Origin: an uncultured Lachnospiraceae bacterium
GTDB taxonomy: Bacteria; Bacillota; Clostridia; Lachnospirales; Lachnospiraceae
NCBI GenBank assembly: GCA_910588885.1
Contig: CAJUSQ010000047.1
Location: 1 to 19,703 of the forward strand
Length of the DNA: 19,703 bases
Reading direction: 5' to 3'
The position numbers and the translations under genes are program-made. Positions 7,725-15,140 of this stretch are shown one piece after another (the stretch's first letter is position 1; each line of letters begins with the position of its first letter). The notes under the pieces are model-generated. The model saw only the letters and a list, made by a program, of their open reading frames with translations, was not told the origin of the DNA and made no database searches.

Positions 7725-10180
7725 GAGTTGCCTCCTTCCCTGCCGAAGCGCTTGCTCTCGTGTGTCCTTGTTCCATATGTCTGGCTTCTCACGGTCACCT
7801 TCACCGCCCCACCTTCCGCATGCCGTTTCAGAATCGCCAATGCCCGGCCATGCCAGGTTTCCGTCACGGTCCCGGTGTAGGAATAAGCGGTTTTCGGGTC
7901 CCCGCTGCCAAAGCCAATCAGCGCCGCCCCGCCTTCTACGGCGATCTCCAGCCGCTCCCTTACATCGGCGGACAGAATCCCGTCTTCATCCCGTACTTCT
8001 ATGGGCAGATAAATCAGCTCTTCTCCCACCAGGTCTTCACCAAACACCAGTTCTTTTTTCTCTTTTGCGGTATGCAGCTCCGCCCGGCCGATTTCTTCCC
8101 CGTCCTCATAGGAAACTGCCGTCAGCGTTCCCGGTTCATAAACCGCATCGAACAGGACGCGGTACCCGGCGTTTTGTCCCGCAGGCTTTTTCCCCAGGGA
8201 TTTTCCGTTTACGAAAAGCTCCGTCTCCGCCCCGGCAGCATACACTTCGACGATCACCGGTTTTCCTTCCATCCCCTCATAATTCCAGCAGGCGGCGCTG
8301 TCGCTGATTACCCAGGGCGTCTTGATCAGGTTTTCTCCATAATGGGACGGGTCCTGTACGGTAATATAGGGTTTTTTGCGAAGCCCGAATACGATTTCCC
8401 GGAAATAGGACGCGGGCCTGCGGAATCCGGTCAGGTCAAAATCCCCACAGTACGCCAGCTGGCAGGGGAATTGCGCGCCAAAGCCTCCTTCCCCAAACCG
8501 ATAGGCCGGAATTCCAACGCCTGCTTCCCCGATGTAATCCCATCCAGTCCAGGTAAAATCCCCGATCACATGGTCGGATCTTTTGATAATTTCCCAGTTC
8601 CTGGCAATTTCCGGAGGATAAGTCTCGCTTCCCACAATCACCCGGTTGGGATATTGCCTGGCATCCTCCTCATAGCGGGCCGTCATATAATTATATCCTG
8701 CGATATCCACATCGGCGCAGGCTTTTTCCAGGCGATGGCTGATGGCCTTGTGGACGACAATTTCATCCATATAGGCATCCATTAAAGACATAAAATTATT
8801 TACATTCCCCTTCAGCACTTCGCCCCGGTCCGATACGGCCTTGGCAATGTCCTGTAAAATTTCGGATATCGCATCCCCGGCTGCAAATACCCCGTTGACG
8901 GAAGCCAGGGTAAAGCGGGTATCATCGGATTCCCGGACTTTCTCCGAAAGCTTCCGGCAAAGGTCCGCACCGTAATCCGTCCCGATCTCCGGAATTTCAT
9001 TGCCCAGTGAATACAGGATCACCGAGGGATGATTCCGGTCTTTCCGAACCATCTCTTCCACATCCCGCTCCCACCATTCTTCAAACTGCATCCCATAATC
9101 ATAATCGGATTTGCATCGGGACCACATATCAAAGCACTCGTCCATTACATACATCCCCAGGCGGTCACAGGCCCTTAGCATAGCATCCGACATGGGGTGA
9201 TGGGACATGCGGACGGCGTTAAAACCGGCTTCCTTCAGCTTCCTGATCTGACGATACTGGGCTTCCTCATAGGTGGCCGCCCCAATCAGGCCGCTGTCGT
9301 GATGGATGCAGGCGCCCCGCAGCTTTACCGTCTGCCCGTTTACCCGAAATCCCCGTTTCGCATCAACCGTCAAAGTCCGGATGCCGAACACCGTCCGGCT
9401 TTCATCCAGTAATTCTTCCCCGCAAAAAAGAGCCGCAACACAGGTATAAAGGCTGGGATGCTCCTCGTCCCAAAGCCTGGGTTCCTCTACCGCAAGCCTT
9501 CTGCTCATAGAAACCGCTTCTCCTGCAAACAGCGTCACCGGGGTTACATCCCGGGCCACTTCCACCTCATTTTCATCTAAAATCACGGTTTCCATCCGAA
9601 GGTTTTTCTTCCTGTGGCCCCGGTTTTTCAATTCCGATGAAATCCGCACCAACGCCAGCTCCTTGGATGCTTCTTCTGTCCGCACAAATACTCCGTCCGG
9701 CACAAAGTAAGCCAAATCCGCAATACACAAAGAAACATCCCGGTAAATGCCGCCGCCGGAATACCAACGGCTGTTGGCCATGGCTCCGTTGCGGACCTGG
9801 ATGCGGATCTCATTTTCTTCCCCGTATGTTAGAAAATCATTCATCGGGACATAGAATTGGGAATATCCGTAAGGCCGTTTCCCGGCCAGCTGCCCGTTGA
9901 CGTACACAAAGGCATTCATGTAAATTCCTTCGAATTTCAGCAGAAGGGTCTTATCCTCATATTCCTCCGGTACCGTTAATATTTTCACATAGTTATACAC
10001 CGCACCGTCCCGAAACCCGGTGTTCCCGCCGTTTTGCGACTGAGGATTGGCCTCTTTTTCCATCATGGCATCATGGGGCAGCGTAATATCCCTGGCCGAT
10101 TCCGGAATATTCCAGACTAAGGCAAAAGCGTCCTTTTCCTCCCAAAATTTCCAGTCCTGATTCATGTTCTGCAGCTTCAT
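7721..10180 (-). CDS. GH2 family glycosidase, beta-galactosidase-like
   Basis: This 819-residue enzyme should remove terminal beta-linked sugar, most likely galactose, by a retaining mechanism. Domains in order are an N-terminal sugar-binding jelly-roll (about 1-155, with RWYSGGGIYRDVSL near 138-151), an immunoglobulin-like domain (160-268), and a TIM barrel (about 270-600). In the barrel, E395 in SLGNEIPE is the acid/base and E519 in VGSETYP the nucleophile; H327-H328 in RMSHHP also match the family. C-terminal beta-sandwich regions follow, the first resembling DUF4982 (VEVYAAGAETELFVNGKSLG, 644-663). There is no signal peptide, so it is cytoplasmic. AAGGAG precedes the ATG at 10180, and it appears to be the first gene of the locus. 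Some GH2 enzymes with this layout act on glucuronides or other sugars, so galactose is a best guess. Confidence 0.88.
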   Translation of the reverse strand: MKLQNMNQDWKFWEEKDAFALVWNIPESARDITLPHDAMMEKEANPQSQNGGNTGFRDGAVYNYVKILTVPEEYEDKTLLLKFEGIYMNAFVYVNGQLAGKRPYGYSQFYVPMNDFLTYGEENEIRIQVRNGAMANSRWYSGGGIYRDVSLCIADLAYFVPDGVFVRTEEASKELALVRISSELKNRGHRKKNLRMETVILDENEVEVARDVTPVTLFAGEAVSMSRRLAVEEPRLWDEEHPSLYTCVAALFCGEELLDESRTVFGIRTLTVDAKRGFRVNGQTVKLRGACIHHDSGLIGAATYEEAQYRQIRKLKEAGFNAVRMSHHPMSDAMLRACDRLGMYVMDECFDMWSRCKSDYDYGMQFEEWWERDVEEMVRKDRNHPSVILYSLGNEIPEIGTDYGADLCRKLSEKVRESDDTRFTLASVNGVFAAGDAISEILQDIAKAVSDRGEVLKGNVNNFMSLMDAYMDEIVVHKAISHRLEKACADVDIAGYNYMTARYEEDARQYPNRVIVGSETYPPEIARNWEIIKRSDHVIGDFTWTGWDYIGEAGVGIPAYRFGEGGFGAQFPCQLAYCGDFDLTGFRRPASYFREIVFGLRKKPYITVQDPSHYGENLIKTPWVISDSAACWNYEGMEGKPVIVEVYAAGAETELFVNGKSLGKKPAGQNAGYRVLFDAVYEPGTLTAVSYEDGEEIGRAELHTAKEKKELVFGEDLVGEELIYLPIEVRDEDGILSADVRERLEIAVEGGAALIGFGSGDPKTAYSYTGTVTETWHGRALAILKRHAEGGAVKVTVRSQTYGTRTHESKRFGREGGNS

Positions 10181-10281
10181 AAAATCTGTTCTCCTTTCCC
10201 GTCCCGCCCTTTGGCTTCTGCCGCGCAGCCGTTTTCGCCGCTTTTGCTTCCGGCGTTCGCCGGGGCCTTCCCGACAGCTTC

Positions 10282-10310
10282 ATTATAAGCAGAACAAATT
10301 CTCTCTGCCA
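10282..10310 (-). promoter_or_regulatory. Probable promoter of the GH2-GH43 operon
   Basis: A perfect minus-strand TATAAT lies at 10282-10287 with a poor -35 (TGGCAG, 10305-10310) 17 bp upstream. AGAACAAATTCTCT at 10291-10304 fills the spacer and resembles the palindrome before the first permease gene. A weak -35 fits dependence on an activator. The leader to the ATG is about 95 nt and contains a small GC-rich hairpin near 10250-10263. Confidence 0.5.
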
Positions 10311-10375
10311 TGTATTTTTTTGTCTTTCCTTTGACTTTTTTTCACCATTTCTTAGCTTCTTGCCCTGTGGTTCCT

Positions 10376-10393
10376 TTGTGAAACACTTCACAA
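10376..10393. other. Small hairpin immediately after the CPBP gene stop
   Basis: TTGTGAA (10376-10382) and TTCACAA (10387-10393) pair perfectly over 7 bp around a 4-nt loop, 3 bp after the stop codon at 10396. No T-tract follows on the minus strand, so it may stabilise the 3' end rather than act as a complete terminator. Confidence 0.45.
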
Positions 10394-10395
10394 TT

Positions 10396-11220
10396 TTATA
10401 CTTGCCCCTTGCTTTTTCCCCAGGGCGTATTCCCGGATAAAAACCACAGCAGCAACAGACAGGCTGCCGCCATCAGGGCCGTAACACCCCAGTATAAGAC
10501 CTGATTTTTTTCCATCCAATCCAGCATTCCCGTTTCCACCCGGAGCACCGTAATCAAATTTGCCCCTATATGGCCCAGGACTGCCCCCCAGAGATTGTGG
10601 CATTTTTCCAGGAAGAAGACCAAAAGAAGCCCCATCAGGAACGCATAGGCAAACTGCACCAGGTTCATATGGAGCCCTCCGAACACCAGTGCGGAGGAAA
10701 CTGCCGCCATTCGAAGGCCCATCCATCCGCTCATTCTTGCATAGACTACGCCCCGGTACAGAATCTCTTCCGCCACCGGTGCAAGGATCCCCAGGCCCAG
10801 AATTTCAAATAAGAGATCTCCCGAGAAAAAATGTGACGTAACGTTCCGGTAGCCCTCCGACATCTCTGTCAGGCCGGTCGCTTCAAAAATCTGGTTCAGC
10901 ACCAGGCCCGCCAGCGCTCCGCACAGGAAAATACAAACGCCGGTCCAAAGCATGTTTTCCTTTCCGGCTTCCTCCTTTTCGTTCCGTGTCCTCTGATGAT
11001 ATACCGTAAAAAGCTGCTGATCCTTCCGGTAGAAGCCATACAGCATGGGAATCGCCACCGCCACCGCAATCGTCTGCAGCATCGTATAGCTTTGGACATA
11101 GTTATCCTCCGTAATGTTCAGGGCCATCACCGCCAAAGCGATGACAATATTAGACACTGCATAATACATAAAAACGGGATAGAGAATCCCCCAAATTCTT
11201 AAAAATCCGTTATTCTTCAA
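10396..11220 (-). CDS. CPBP-family intramembrane metalloprotease (CAAX prenyl protease 2/ABI-like)
   Basis: This 274-residue membrane protein has about eight hydrophobic segments. It carries the CPBP motifs: E151-E152 and R156 in APVAEEILYRGVVYAR, H184 in FGGLHMNLVQF, and H217/N221 in AVLGHIGANL. These residues form the intramembrane catalytic site in the Rce1-like family. Bacterial members are often linked to peptide maturation or self-immunity, but most have no known substrate and none is suggested here. The start is TTG at 11220, with GGAGG 6 bases upstream inside the end of the HAD gene. The genes overlap by 11 bp, so translation is probably coupled. No bacteriocin-like peptide gene was seen nearby. 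Confidence 0.85.
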   Translation of the reverse strand: MKNNGFLRIWGILYPVFMYYAVSNIVIALAVMALNITEDNYVQSYTMLQTIAVAVAIPMLYGFYRKDQQLFTVYHQRTRNEKEEAGKENMLWTGVCIFLCGALAGLVLNQIFEATGLTEMSEGYRNVTSHFFSGDLLFEILGLGILAPVAEEILYRGVVYARMSGWMGLRMAAVSSALVFGGLHMNLVQFAYAFLMGLLLVFFLEKCHNLWGAVLGHIGANLITVLRVETGMLDWMEKNQVLYWGVTALMAAACLLLLWFLSGNTPWGKSKGQV

Positions 11221-11857
11221 AATATGCCTCCACCTCTTTTAAGGTATCAAAAACAGAAACCACGCCTGCGTCTTCCAATTCCTTTCTGGATCCAAAGCCA
11301 TAGGTCACGCCGATACAGTCCATATGTACGGCTTTTGCCCCCAGAGCGTCAAACCGGGTATCCCCGATCAAAATGCATTCCTCTGCCCCTGACAATCCCA
11401 GCCGTTTGATAACCATGGAAAGCACATCCGCCTTTTCACTGATTTTCCCGTCGTCGGTGGCTCCCCCGATCAAATCAAAATAGCCGTCTATCCCAAAATG
11501 CCTAAGGATCCCTATGCAGGCAGACTCATTCTTAGAGGAAGCCAGCGCCAGCAGATAGCCCTGGTTTCCAAGATGCTCCAGGATTTCTTTTACATAGGGA
11601 TACAGCCTGCTTTCATACATCCCCACCGCAGTATAGCGTTCCCGGTATTTTACCACGGCCTCCTCTGCCTGCTCCGGCGTCAGTCCGTAGATCTTTTGAA
11701 ACTGCCCCCTAAGCGGCGGCCCGATAAACACCCGAAGGGCCTTCAAATCCGGCTCTTCAATGCCAAAATGCGAAAGGGCATATTGGACGCATTTGGTAAC
11801 GCCTTCCTCCGAATCAATGATGGTTCCGTCCAGGTCAAAAAGTATTGCTTTCTTCAT
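11210..11857 (-). CDS. HAD-family hydrolase, phosphoglycolate phosphatase-like (Gph/PpaX group)
   Basis: This 215-residue cytoplasmic phosphatase has HAD motif I FDLDGT with nucleophile D8 and acid D10, motif II serine near S107 (LALASSKN), the motif III lysine near K142 and motif IV GDTRFD with D166 and D170. A helical cap lies between residues 15 and 85, as in the phosphoglycolate phosphatase/pyrophosphatase PpaX group. The substrate could be phosphoglycolate, pyrophosphate or another small phosphate ester. I chose the ATG at 11857 because motif I follows at once, GAGGAG is 6 bases upstream and a good promoter lies before it; a longer reading to 12004 would run through promoter and terminator. 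It is the first gene of a two-gene unit with the CPBP protease. Confidence 0.9.
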   Translation of the reverse strand: MKKAILFDLDGTIIDSEEGVTKCVQYALSHFGIEEPDLKALRVFIGPPLRGQFQKIYGLTPEQAEEAVVKYRERYTAVGMYESRLYPYVKEILEHLGNQGYLLALASSKNESACIGILRHFGIDGYFDLIGGATDDGKISEKADVLSMVIKRLGLSGAEECILIGDTRFDALGAKAVHMDCIGVTYGFGSRKELEDAGVVSVFDTLKEVEAYFEE

Positions 11858-11900
11858 AATCTTCTCCTCTTCGGTTTGGTTGATTGTAATTGATTTGTCC

Positions 11901-11929
11901 ATCATACCATACCTGAGATGCAAATTCAA
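11901..11929 (-). promoter_or_regulatory. Sigma-A promoter of the HAD-CPBP unit
   Basis: Minus-strand TTGAAT (11924-11929) and TATGAT (11901-11906) are 17 bp apart, with TGG directly before the -10 (extended -10). It sits between the feo-operon terminator and the HAD start, leaving a leader of roughly 35-40 nt. Confidence 0.75.
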
Positions 11930-11962
11930 TGGCAGTAGATTGTTACTGTGAACACCATTATG

Positions 11963-11995
11963 AAAAAGCGGTACGGGCAAAAACCCGTACCGCTT
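11963..11995 (-). terminator. Rho-independent terminator of the feo operon
   Basis: Perfect 12-bp arms at 11966-11977 and 11984-11995 enclose a 6-nt loop. On the minus strand the stem is followed directly by a T-tract (11963-11967). It lies about 50 bp after the stop of the small Cys-rich protein gene and clearly ends that operon. Confidence 0.92.
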
Positions 11996-12042
11996 ATCCT
12001 GCATATTCCGTTTACAGTGTGCCGGCCATTTCCGGCTGTTCT

Positions 12043-12183
12043 TTATTCTCCCGGGCGTCCGCAGCCCTTACAGGAACCACAGCTTCCGCTGCAGCATTTT
12101 CCGTTTTTCTTATCCCGTATCAGCGTGCACAGGGCAAAGGCCGCAACACCGAGCACAAGGATACCTACTACAACTGTTCCCAT
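12043..12183 (-). CDS. FeoB-associated Cys-rich small membrane protein
   Basis: This 46-residue protein begins MGTVVVGILVLGVAAFALCT, a single membrane span, followed by a basic turn (LIRDKKNGK) and a cysteine-rich tail (CCSGSCGSCKGCGRPGE). It matches the FeoB-associated Cys-rich membrane protein family, found at the end of feo operons in Firmicutes and proposed to act with FeoB in Fe(II) uptake, perhaps functionally in place of FeoC. Its mechanism is unproven. The ATG at 12183 follows GGAGG by 5 bases, 25 bp after the FeoB stop, and the operon terminator follows the gene. Residues C34, C35, C39, C42 and C45 region could bind iron, but this is inference. Confidence 0.88.
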   Translation of the reverse strand: MGTVVVGILVLGVAAFALCTLIRDKKNGKCCSGSCGSCKGCGRPGE

Positions 12184-12208
12184 ATTTACCTCCTGCAAAT
12201 GATCCTTC

Positions 12209-14392
12209 TTATTTTGCCATTCCTCTTACGTTTACTGCCCGGCTCCCGTATTCCCTCCGGGGTCTCACCAGAAGGTAGAAGAACATTGCCGCAATCAGAA
12301 CCGCAGCAGCCGTTCCAACTCCAAAGGCGCCGGTCGTGAACAGACTGCCCAGCTGGTAAATGCACAAAGATGCCAGATAAGCCAGAATCGTCTGATATCC
12401 GACGGCAAACCAGAACCATTTTGCATTGTTCATCTCACGCTTGATGGCTCCCATTGCCGCAAAGCAGGGGGCGCAGAGCAGGTTAAACACCAGGAAGGAA
12501 TAGGCCGCAACACTTGTCATGGAAGCGGACAGAATACTCCAGATCTCCGCTCCGTCTTCCGCCACTTCTCCAAATCCGAACAGAATACCGAAAGTCGTTA
12601 CCACATTTTCCTTGGCAATCAGACCTGTCACGGCTGCCACCGCCATTTTCCAGTCGCCCCAGCCCAGGGGTGCGAAAATCGGTGCAATCACATTACCGAT
12701 TGCCGCCAGGATGCTATGATCCAGCTGTTCTTCCTCCAGCATTCCAAAGGCACCGTCGACCCAGCCGAATCCCTGAAGAAACCACAGTACGATGGCAGAC
12801 AGCAAAATAATGGTTCCGGCTTTCTTAATGAATGAATATCCCCGTTCCCACATGCTCCTTAACACATTTCCCAACGTAGGCATATGGTAAGCCGGAAGCT
12901 CCATGACAAAGGGGGCCGGATCCCCGGCAAACATCCGCGTCTTTTTTAATAAAATGCCGGAGCAGATAACGGCCGCAATCCCCACAAAAAAGGCGCTGAA
13001 GGCCACCCACCAGGAATTATGGAAAAAAGCTCCTGCAATCAGGGCGATAATCGGCAGCTTTGCCCCGCAGGGAATGAAAGTCGTGGTCATAATCGTCATT
13101 TTCCGATCCCTGTCATTTTCAATGGTACGACTTGCCATGATTCCGGGTACGCCGCAGCCGGTACCGATCAGCATCGGAATAAAGGATTTCCCGGAAAGCC
13201 CGAATTTCCGGAAGATCCGATCCATGATAAACGCCACCCGGGCCATATAACCGCAGGCTTCCAGAAAAGCCAAAAACATGAACAGCACCAGCATCTGGGG
13301 AACAAAGCCCAGTACCGCACCGACACCGCCGATTATCCCGTCCAACACCAGGCCCTGGAGCCATTCGGCACATCCAATGGCCTGTAAGCCCGCTTCCGCC
13401 AATACCGGAATGCCCGGGACAAAAATGCCTTCGATTCCAAACAGATGCCAGCCTTCGCCAAATACGCCGTCATTGACCCAATTCGTACCCCATCCTCCTA
13501 TGGTAGTTACGGATATGTAATATACCAGGCCCATAACCACTGCAAAAATCGGCAAAGCCAGGATCCGGTTCGTTACGATTTTATCAATCTGATCGGAAAC
13601 CGATACTGCCTGCCTCTTTCCTTTGGTACAGCACTCCTTTATAATAGATGAAATGTAAACATACCGTTCGTTGGTCAGAATGCTTTCTACATCGTCCTCC
13701 AGGGCTTTTTCCAGGCCGGAAATCAAATCCTCTACCTCCAGCTGCTGCTGCAGCTGCTCCCCGATCTTATCATCCCTTTCTAACAGCTTCACGGCATAAA
13801 ACCGTTTCTGCTCCTCGGGTACCAGGCTCCCAATCCTGCCTTCCGCTTCTTTTAGGGCATATTCCGCTTCGGCCCCAAAGGTATGAACCACCGGAGGCTT
13901 TTTTCCTCCGGCTGCTGCAATCGCCAGCTCCGCAGCCTTTTGGATCCCGGTTCCTTTTAAGGCGGATATCTCCGCTACCCGGCAGCCCAATTTCTCCTCC
14001 AGCTTCCCAATATGAATCTGATCCCCGTTTTTTTCCAGAATATCCGCCATATTCACGGCCATGACCACCGGAATTCCCAGCTCCAGCAATTGGGTGGACA
14101 GATACAGATTCCGTTCCAGATTCGTCCCGTCTATGATATTGATGATAACATCCGGCCGCTCCCGAAGCAAGTAATTTCTTGCCACCACTTCCTCCAGCGT
14201 ATAAGGAGAAAGGGAATAAATCCCCGGAAGGTCAATGACAGTCACATCCTTCCTGCCTTTCAACCGCCCTTCCTTTTTCTCCACGGTTACGCCCGGCCAG
14301 TTTCCGACAAACTGGTTGGATCCGGTCAGTCCGTTAAATAATGTTGTTTTCCCGCAGTTTGGATTTCCTGCCAGTGCAATTTTCAGCGCCAT
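12209..14392 (-). CDS. feoB: Ferrous iron transporter FeoB
   Basis: This 727-residue inner-membrane protein takes up Fe(II). The N-terminal G domain has G1 GNPNCGKT (9-16), G2 in GVTVE (T36), G3 DLPG (54-57), G4 NMAD (114-117) and G5 SAL (143-145). A helical regulatory domain follows to about residue 270. The membrane domain holds the conserved FLEACGYMARVAFIMDR and GCGVPGIMASRTIE segments, with the cysteine-containing Gate motifs, and a second cysteine motif CAPCFAAMGAI near the C-terminus. Its size is close to the bacterial norm. GGAGG lies 8 bases before the ATG at 14392. The 58-bp gap to the upstream feoA holds a palindrome that may let feoB be controlled separately. Confidence 0.98.
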   Translation of the reverse strand: MALKIALAGNPNCGKTTLFNGLTGSNQFVGNWPGVTVEKKEGRLKGRKDVTVIDLPGIYSLSPYTLEEVVARNYLLRERPDVIINIIDGTNLERNLYLSTQLLELGIPVVMAVNMADILEKNGDQIHIGKLEEKLGCRVAEISALKGTGIQKAAELAIAAAGGKKPPVVHTFGAEAEYALKEAEGRIGSLVPEEQKRFYAVKLLERDDKIGEQLQQQLEVEDLISGLEKALEDDVESILTNERYVYISSIIKECCTKGKRQAVSVSDQIDKIVTNRILALPIFAVVMGLVYYISVTTIGGWGTNWVNDGVFGEGWHLFGIEGIFVPGIPVLAEAGLQAIGCAEWLQGLVLDGIIGGVGAVLGFVPQMLVLFMFLAFLEACGYMARVAFIMDRIFRKFGLSGKSFIPMLIGTGCGVPGIMASRTIENDRDRKMTIMTTTFIPCGAKLPIIALIAGAFFHNSWWVAFSAFFVGIAAVICSGILLKKTRMFAGDPAPFVMELPAYHMPTLGNVLRSMWERGYSFIKKAGTIILLSAIVLWFLQGFGWVDGAFGMLEEEQLDHSILAAIGNVIAPIFAPLGWGDWKMAVAAVTGLIAKENVVTTFGILFGFGEVAEDGAEIWSILSASMTSVAAYSFLVFNLLCAPCFAAMGAIKREMNNAKWFWFAVGYQTILAYLASLCIYQLGSLFTTGAFGVGTAAAVLIAAMFFYLLVRPRREYGSRAVNVRGMAK

Positions 14393-14418
14393 TTTCCATT
14401 CCTCCGCACATAACTTTT

Positions 14419-14434
14419 GTTAGCCAAAACTAAC
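14419..14434. promoter_or_regulatory. Palindrome before feoB (candidate DtxR-type operator)
   Basis: GTTAGCCAAAACTAAC has perfect GTTAG/CTAAC arms and the same GTTA-N8-TAAC layout as 15009-15024. It lies in the spacer of a weak minus-strand promoter-like pair, TTTACA and TAACAA. A further overlapping inverted repeat, TAAC-TTTT-GTTA, lies at 14411-14422. Confidence 0.45.
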
Positions 14435-14450
14435 CGTTCTGTAAAAAAAA

Positions 14451-14672
14451 TTACTCCACCATAATCATTTCCGCATCTGCTTTCCGTAGGGAAAGCTCAT
14501 AGCCCCGGACGGAAACTTCCACAGGATCCCCCAAAGGCGCCACCTTTCGTACAAAAACCTCTGTGCCCCTGGTAATCCCCATGTCCATAATCCTTCGTTT
14601 CACCGGCCCCTCTCCGGACAGTTTCTTTACCGTAACCGTCTGCCCGCAGGGAATTTCTTTCAATGTCCTCAT
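14451..14672 (-). CDS. feoA: FeoA-family protein (second of two)
   Basis: This 73-residue SH3-like cytoplasmic protein is thought to assist FeoB in Fe(II) transport. Typical features are an N-terminal TLKEIPCGQTVTVKKL strand pair, the central RRIMDMGITRGTEVFV segment that is the family hallmark, APLGDPVEVSVRGYELSLRKADAE, and a hydrophobic end. GAGGAG precedes the ATG at 14672. It lies between the first feoA and feoB, on the same strand. The presence of all core segments makes it the more canonical of the two FeoA copies. Confidence 0.93.
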   Translation of the reverse strand: MRTLKEIPCGQTVTVKKLSGEGPVKRRIMDMGITRGTEVFVRKVAPLGDPVEVSVRGYELSLRKADAEMIMVE

Positions 14673-14717
14673 ATCCGCTCCTCTTTCCAGCCATACTTCG
14701 CTCGGCTCAATCTCTTT

Positions 14718-14933
14718 CTATACCATGATTTTATTGGCCATATCTCTTCCAATCGCGACCCGGGAATCCTTCACATTCACAATCAGGTTTCCGCCCGTCT
14801 CGGATATGACGGAAACCATCCCGCCTGCCACGAATCCAAGCTTCTCCAAAAAACGCCTGGTCTCTTCCTTTCCTCCCACTTTCTTAATGGTATTCTCAGC
14901 ACCCGGCTGCATCATTGATAACGGCATAGCCAA
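14718..14933 (-). CDS. feoA: FeoA-family protein (first of two)
   Basis: This 71-residue FeoA-like SH3 protein is the first gene of the operon. The fold is recognisable from RRFLEKLGFVAGGMVSVISE, then GGNLIVNVKDSRVAIGRDMANKIMV. It is more divergent than the next copy. Two FeoA proteins before FeoB are common in Clostridia and may form a heteromeric complex with FeoB; that is inference. The ATG at 14933 has AGGAGG 7 bases upstream. The next feoA starts 45 bp after this stop. Confidence 0.92.
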   Translation of the reverse strand: MAMPLSMMQPGAENTIKKVGGKEETRRFLEKLGFVAGGMVSVISETGGNLIVNVKDSRVAIGRDMANKIMV

Positions 14934-14988
14934 ACCTCCTTTTCCCTTGAATCACATTGTGCTTTTTGGTTTTGTATCGCTTATATTC

Positions 14989-15024
14989 GTTAGTATAAAC
15001 TTACTTTTGTTATTTGTCAATAAC
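14989..15024. promoter_or_regulatory. Two candidate DtxR-type operators over the feo promoter
   Basis: GTTATTTGTCAATAAC (15009-15024) is a palindrome with perfect 6-bp arms covering the -35. GTTAGTATAAACTTAC (14989-15004) has the same GTTA-N8 layout and covers the -10. Their starts are exactly 20 bp apart, about two helical turns. With the feoB site they suggest a TTA-N8-TAA-like consensus for the regulator encoded divergently. Binding is inferred. Confidence 0.55.
14992..15020 (-). promoter_or_regulatory. Sigma-A promoter of the feo operon
   Basis: A perfect minus-strand TTGACA (15015-15020) and TATACT (14992-14997) are separated by 17 bp. This is a near-consensus promoter, so tight iron regulation would have to be repression. 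Both hexamers are covered by candidate operator palindromes. Confidence 0.88.
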
Positions 15025-15036
15025 TTTTTTCAGCAA

Positions 15037-15065
15037 TTGCCAATTTTCTTTTCTTATGTTAAAAT
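15037..15065 (+). promoter_or_regulatory. Sigma-A promoter of the dtxR-family gene
   Basis: TTGCCA (15037-15042) and TAAAAT (15060-15065) are 17 bp apart on the plus strand. The -35 lies 13 bp from the nearer feo operator, so one bound regulator could influence both divergent promoters. Confidence 0.72.
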
Positions 15066-15140
15066 AGTACAAACCTACATCTGGGCAAGACTTTTCATAT
15101 ACCAAGACAAAAGTATAAAGAATAAGGAGAACAACTGTCT

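Noticed and set aside
7760..8785. Plus-strand open frame of 341 codons
   Set aside because: It lies opposite the GH2 gene, whose domains and catalytic residues are clear; the antisense translation shows no family features.
10071..10391. Minus-strand open frame of 106 codons upstream of the GH2 gene
   Set aside because: It spans the GH2 promoter and the start of the GH2 gene in another frame and has a highly basic, low-complexity composition.
10396..11220. CPBP protein as immunity factor of a bacteriocin cluster
   Set aside because: No precursor peptide, maturation enzyme or dedicated exporter gene was seen beside it.
11858..12004. N-terminal extension of the HAD hydrolase
   Set aside because: It would run through the feo terminator and the HAD promoter, and HAD motif I needs to be near the N-terminus.
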